Source of the DNA: Morchella semilibera | Lineage: Eukaryota; Ascomycota; Pezizomycetes; Pezizales; Morchellaceae | Length of the DNA stretch: 64,000 nucleotides | Assembly: GCA_009192285.1 (NCBI GenBank) | Contig: CM018604.1 | Location: forward strand, 1,116,001-1,180,000 | Direction of reading: 5' to 3' | Part shown: one piece after another, positions 59,956 through 64,000 of the stretch | Numbering within the stretch: the first letter of the stretch is position 1 | How the letters are laid out: each line of letters begins with the position of its first letter | The notes under the pieces: generated by a model | The model's database searches: none | Seen by the model: the letters and a program-made list of their open reading frames with translations, nothing else | What the model was told of the DNA's origin: nothing | Program-made: the position numbers and the translations under genes

Positions 59956-60853
59956 TCAGCGCATTGTTGGTGGTCTTGACTCCTTGTTCCACATTACTCT
60001 TGTCTTGAGCCAATCCACGGCCTCCTTCACGCCCGTCCTACACCTCGACTGTTAGCACACCCACACACCAAGAAAAGAAAAAAAAAAAAAAAAAAAAGGA
60101 AGACAAGCAGCAATGACGTACCCCTCTAACGCCGACACTGGCAACACCCTACTATCCCTCGCGCCCAAACTCACAATCACCGGGTTGACGACCTCCTTCA
60201 ACTGGGCAATCTCTAGGCTCTCGTCCCGATCCTGCTTATTCGCTAGGACTAGTACTGGCACGCCTTCCGTCTCCTCATGCTCCACAACCTCCTTTAGTAC
60301 GTCCACCACCTCGCTCTCAATCCGCGGCACGTCTGTCGAATCGATGACGAAGACGATTGCGTGAGCAGAGCTGTAGTACGACTTCCACAGACTTCGCAGC
60401 GTTGACTGTCCACCAATATCCCAAAGCTTAAGATAGATGCTTGGAGAGCTTAGGGGGATCAGAGAGACATTTTGGCCGACAGTGGGAATGGTTGAGCCAG
60501 CTTTAGGTGGTAGGGGGCCATTCGGGAGATATAGTGATTTTATCTTCTCGAGGAGCGTCTACTTTTCTCTTTAGCTGGGGGCTCCGGAAAGTGATAGGGG
60601 AGAGGAAAGGGGAGCACAAACGGTTTTGCCGGCGTTATCAAGTCCGAGAAGACTAGAGCGCAGGATTAGCCCTCATAGGGACGAGGCAGAGGGGGGGGTA
60701 AGGGTGCTCTACTCACTGGGGAGCTAGCTCCGGTGGTAGAAAGAGAGGACATGTGGGAGAAAGGGGGGGGGGGTTCAACTTTGGAACTTACAGGACTGAG
60801 TATTCTTCTTTACTAGTGGCGTAGTAATAGAGCTCTGTCGCAAGGTGATACAT
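59956..60853 (-). CDS. arl3: Arl3/ARFRP1-type small GTPase
   Basis: A 203-aa ARF-like GTPase that, in yeast and animals, sits on the trans-Golgi and recruits Arl1 and golgins. Exons on minus: 60853-60792, 60652-60622, 60558-60122 and 60037-59956 (612 nt). GLDNAGKT at 24-31 is the P-loop, WDIGGQ is switch II, ANKQD the guanine-specificity loop, and VSALEGTG the third base contact. Instead of the N-myristoylated Gly of true ARFs it begins Met-Tyr, the pattern that NatC acetylates in Arl3 so that it binds Sys1 (known for yeast; inferred here). The 31-nt second exon encodes only the P-loop. The tail WLKTRVMWNKESRPPTMR is family-like. It is divergent from dus1, 592 bp apart. Confidence 0.92.
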
Positions 60854-61445
60854 TATTGCTGGCTATATTATATCTTTGTGGGGGAGTGGTATAGCGCGGG
60901 TGTCGGGTCTTATTGTAAGGCTCACTCAGAGCTTTGTTAGTTTGTAGTGGGGCTCAGGGAGATTGACATCCATCCCGCATTGAGCAAGAGCCGCATGGGG
61001 AACCCTAACCCATGTTCCTTACAAGAGCTCTGTTGGGAGCAGGTCGAAAAAGGGGGGGGGGGTGCAGTTATCGCAAGTATCAAGTCTCAAAGCCTGAGGT
61101 TTTGTTGTATGAATTTGTCTTCTGGCTGTAGAAGTGGTAATGATAATGGCTGTCTCCCGCATGCCGTTGTGGTGAAAACGATCATTCACCTATAATGCAG
61201 TAGGCATGCAGTCAACCCTAACCCAGAACATTTTTTTAACTCACGTATCCAAACTTCTCTTCTCTGATATGATAACTCACACTCCCAACGAAGAAACTCC
61301 CCCCCCCCCCCCCAAGATATCTCGGCCCTCGGCGCCCATAAAACTTGCAAAGCTGTCGTCCCTCTATTACCACCCCCTCAGATACCCCTTCGCCTTTGCT
61401 CGCTCGTTTTCTAGACGTATTTCCGCCTTCCTACCCCCAGCAGCC
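60854..61445. promoter_or_regulatory. Shared divergent promoter region of arl3 and dus1
   Basis: 592 bases between two outward-facing housekeeping genes. It holds G-runs near 61051-61060 and C-runs near 61301-61315 and no clear TATA box. An in-frame ATG at 61206 would add 80 residues to dus1 but runs through low-complexity prolines, so I treat this part as leader. Confidence 0.5.
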
Positions 61446-63096
61446 ATGACCGTCGGCGAAGCTTCACCGCAGGCCGCAGCCATCTCAGATGCCGCCCCCA
61501 CCCCACCAAAAGTGAAGCTCACAGGCCGGGAATTCTGGGAGTCCATTGGGTCCCCAAAGACGATCGTCGCTCCCATGGTAGACCAATCTGAATTTGTGCG
61601 CTGCCCCCCCCCCCAAATCTTATCCCGATAGCTCTCTGTCCCATATTAACAACCCCCTCCAACCTCCATAGGCCTGGCGAATCCTCTCTCGCCGTCACTC
61701 GCCCCCCAACACCCTTTGCTACACACCCATGTTCCACTCCCGCCTCTTCGCCACAACCCCCACCTACCGCGCGCAATCCTTCCAGCCCCCGCACCTTGAC
61801 GGCAACCCATCCCACGACCGACCAACCTTCGTCCAATTCTGCTCCAATGACCCCCAAGACCTCCTCAACGCCTCAAAGCACGTCTCCACGCACTGCGACG
61901 CCGTTGACCTGAACCTCGGCTGCCCACAGGGCATTGCGCGCAAGGGCCACTACGGCGCCTTCCTCCAGGAGGAATGGGAGCTCATTCATAGCCTCATCCG
62001 CACGCTCCGCGACGGCCTAGACGTCCCCGTCACCGCGAAGATCCGCATTCTCGAGACCCGCGAGCGCAGCCTGGAGTACGCAAAGATGGTGGTCGACGCG
62101 GGGGCAATAGTGCTGACGGTGCATGGGCGGACGCGGGAGCAGAAGGGACACAACACGGGGATGGCCGACTGGGAGGTTATCAAGTACATACGGGATAATC
62201 TACCGCGGGAGGTTGTTGTCTTTGCGAACGGAAACATCCTCTGGCAGGAGGATGTAGACCGGTGTATTGCTGTTACGGGCGTGGATGGCGTCATGAGCGC
62301 TGAAGGGAACTTGCATAATCCGGCAGTGTTCCAGACAGACAAGGACTGGGAGAAGAGGTTTCCGAGGATGGATGTGATTGGTAGGGAGTATCTCGATATC
62401 CTGCGCGAGTATGTGCTCCCACCACTGAAGCTCGATGAGCTGTGGGCCGAGCAGCCGATGTCAAAGAAGACGAAGAAGAAGTATGAGGTGCTTATGACGG
62501 ACCCAAGCTTGACGCCCGTAAAGAGCCATCTGTTTAAGCTGTGGCATTCGGCACTTCCGAGGCATACACACGTGCGAGACCTGCTTGCGCGGAGTGGAGC
62601 ACGAGTAGGGGAAGACCCACTGGCATCTTTCGAGGCTACATTAAAGGAGCTCGAGAAGGCCATTGCAGGGGAGCTAGAAAACAACCCAGAGCCTGTGGAC
62701 GCAGATGGAAAGTGGGTGGGGCCCGATACACCAGTAGAGGAAACCGGAGACAGCAAAGAGGGCATTATCGTCGAACTAGAAGACGGACGAAAAGTACGAA
62801 GAGTGGTGCCCTGGTACCGGTGCCAGCCCTACTACCGGCCATTGCCAGAGGAGGCACTTGCAAAGGGGGCTTTGCAATTGCCAAAGAAGAAAAAGAACAA
62901 AGCAGCCCCCGAGGAACGAGATGGCGGCGAAAATAACAAAAAGGTCAAGGTCAACCCCGAAGTCGAGCCCGCTGCTGCAGTGGGCGCTCCTGAGGCCGAA
63001 AACAGCAACAAAATCCAAATCACCCCCGAAGTCTCCATTCCCCAAGATGCAGCCGCCGCAGTAGGAGTCCCCACAAAGGAGGAAGTCTGCGGGTAG
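61446..63096 (+). CDS. dus1: tRNA-dihydrouridine synthase Dus1
   Basis: FMN- and NADPH-dependent enzyme that reduces uridines 16/17 in the D-loop of tRNAs. Exons 61446-61595 and 61672-63096 give 524 aa. The start MTVGEASPQ has a good context; the longer form from 61206 would add a basic leader and might be mitochondrial, which cannot be excluded. GSPKTIVAPMVDQSEF and AWRILSRRHSPPNTLCYTPMFHS form the first strands and FMN site; FVQFCSNDP is next; NLGCPQGIARKGHYGAFL has the catalytic Cys134; TAKIRI, LTVHGRTREQKG and FANGNI are further barrel strands; GVMSAEGNL holds the phosphate site. The C-terminal 90 residues are Lys/Ala/Glu-rich with a KKKKNKAA patch, longer than in yeast. The intron donor is GTGCGC. 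Confidence 0.94.
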
Positions 63097-64000
63097 TACG
63101 TACTTTTTTATTAGATTAAATATTTGTAGTATCATATATAGATCCTTTACTTCACAATGTTTGTATACCTAACTTTGCTATTATCTCCGAGTGGTGTTTG
63201 GGCGGATTTTGTCTCCTCATATATACATACATGTATGCTTAGACTTTGGGAGTGTAGTGTTGCGAGCCATGCTCAGGTTTTGTATATATTGTATTAGAGT
63301 CCTGTCTCAAGAACTTTTAGCATTGCTGTATACATGTATGCATCCTAACGAGTTTCAGATACCGACCATTTGATAACCCCCTTGATGTGCTGCGCCTTGA
63401 CTTATACGGCGGACCTGCTCATGGAGGGTAAGTGCGAGTTGGTTAACTTTAAACCCTAACCCTGACAGGTCTCAATACCATATCACTCCCTTCTTATATA
63501 CATGTAATTACATTATGCACAGGATACAGGTACATGTGCTAATACTGCACCACCCGGGGTACGCACGTACATGTAGTAATGGACATGGGCTATACCGTTT
63601 TGACATTGTGCTACATAAATGTTATATACATGTACATATTAACAGTACCTTAATTTGAGGTATTCTAGATCTTTAAACTCCACTACATGTAGATGATCCC
63701 TTCTCACCGTTAGGCCCTTTGCGCAAAAGACTCTAGAGTCTTTTTCTACATGTGTGATTGGTTAATGGAAGGATAGGAACCAATCAGGTTACCGGGGAAA
63801 GACTCTAGAGCTAGAGTCTTTTGTGCAAAGGGCCTATTATATTAGGCCTCATGTACCCCAGCAGTTATTGTAATAAGGATTGATAATTCATACATGCAGC
63901 TCTAAGATGTATGGCGGATCTACTCATAGAGGGTGAGCGGGAGTACTCCACCCCCAAAAATGCTATTGGCTGATGGCCACTAAACCCAAGTGATGGCAAC
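63097..64000. other. Right-edge intergenic region
   Basis: AT-rich, with TACATGTA boxes at about 63225, 63330, 63500, 63567, 63625 and 63683, a MITE, and a diverged 37-bp direct repeat (63403-63439 and 63908-63944). No gene is seen up to the window edge. Confidence 0.4.
63711..63836. mobile_element. 126-bp MITE, family with TTTGCGCAAA-type ends (copy B)
   Basis: Left arm TAGGCCCTTTGCGCAAAAGA continuing CTCTAG; right arm its reverse complement with a single G-to-A difference, ending GGGCCTA. The ends begin and finish with TA. The inner phrase AATCAGGTTACCGGGGAAA and the TTTGCGCAAAAG core link it to the element at 58383-58514, although the outermost bases differ. Confidence 0.78.

Noticed and set aside
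63454-63466. CCCTAACCCT telomere-like sequence, also near 61213
   Set aside because: Only two units each time and far from any end; chance or a tiny internal motif.

Overview
The window is nuclear DNA of a filamentous ascomycete. Genes carry many short introns (about 35-140 nt) with fungal donor, branch and acceptor signals, and there are no operons. The best taxonomic clue is an almost full-length GH31-type alpha-1,4-glucan lyase at 51421-55451 (minus). From memory its segments read nearly like the enzymes described from morels and cup fungi (Morchella, Peziza), so I infer Pezizales, probably Morchella or a near relative. No database search was possible.

Layout. 1-6 kb: a DHA1-type MFS drug/polyamine exporter and a MATE-like transporter, both plus. 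6.8-10.5 kb: a 1150-aa protein kinase-like plus 15-repeat TPR protein (plus), followed by a broken short-chain dehydrogenase (minus). 11-18 kb: AT-rich spacer with several MITE-like inverted-repeat elements, interrupted by a glutathione S-transferase (minus). 18.2-23.1 kb: an OSGIN-like flavoprotein ending in a CaaX box (plus), convergent with a BTB/T1-domain protein (minus). 23-27 kb: spacer with one MITE and a small Ty3/gypsy integrase fossil. 27-31.4 kb: a 704-aa orphan protein (plus), a doubtful proline-rich ORF (minus) and a secreted RNase T1-family enzyme (minus). 32.8-35.6 kb: Rcm1/NSUN5 rRNA methyltransferase (plus) and an intron-containing tRNA-Gly(GCC). 39.3-41.8 kb: a Bni4-like scaffold protein (minus). 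42-51.4 kb: a long gene-poor stretch. 51.4-55.5 kb: glucan lyase. 55.5-60 kb: spacer with two MITEs. 60-63.1 kb: a divergent pair, Arl3/ARFRP1 small GTPase (minus) and Dus1 tRNA-dihydrouridine synthase (plus). The right edge holds another MITE.

How things fit. There is no co-regulated gene cluster: housekeeping RNA-modification and trafficking genes (rcm1, dus1, arl3, tRNA-Gly) are mixed with accessory genes for export, detoxification, secreted RNase and starch/glycogen lysis. Two signals cut across the window. The palindrome TACATGTA and close variants recur dozens of times between genes. One-base frame breaks, some of them at homopolymers, occur in three genes, which looks more like base-calling error than decay.
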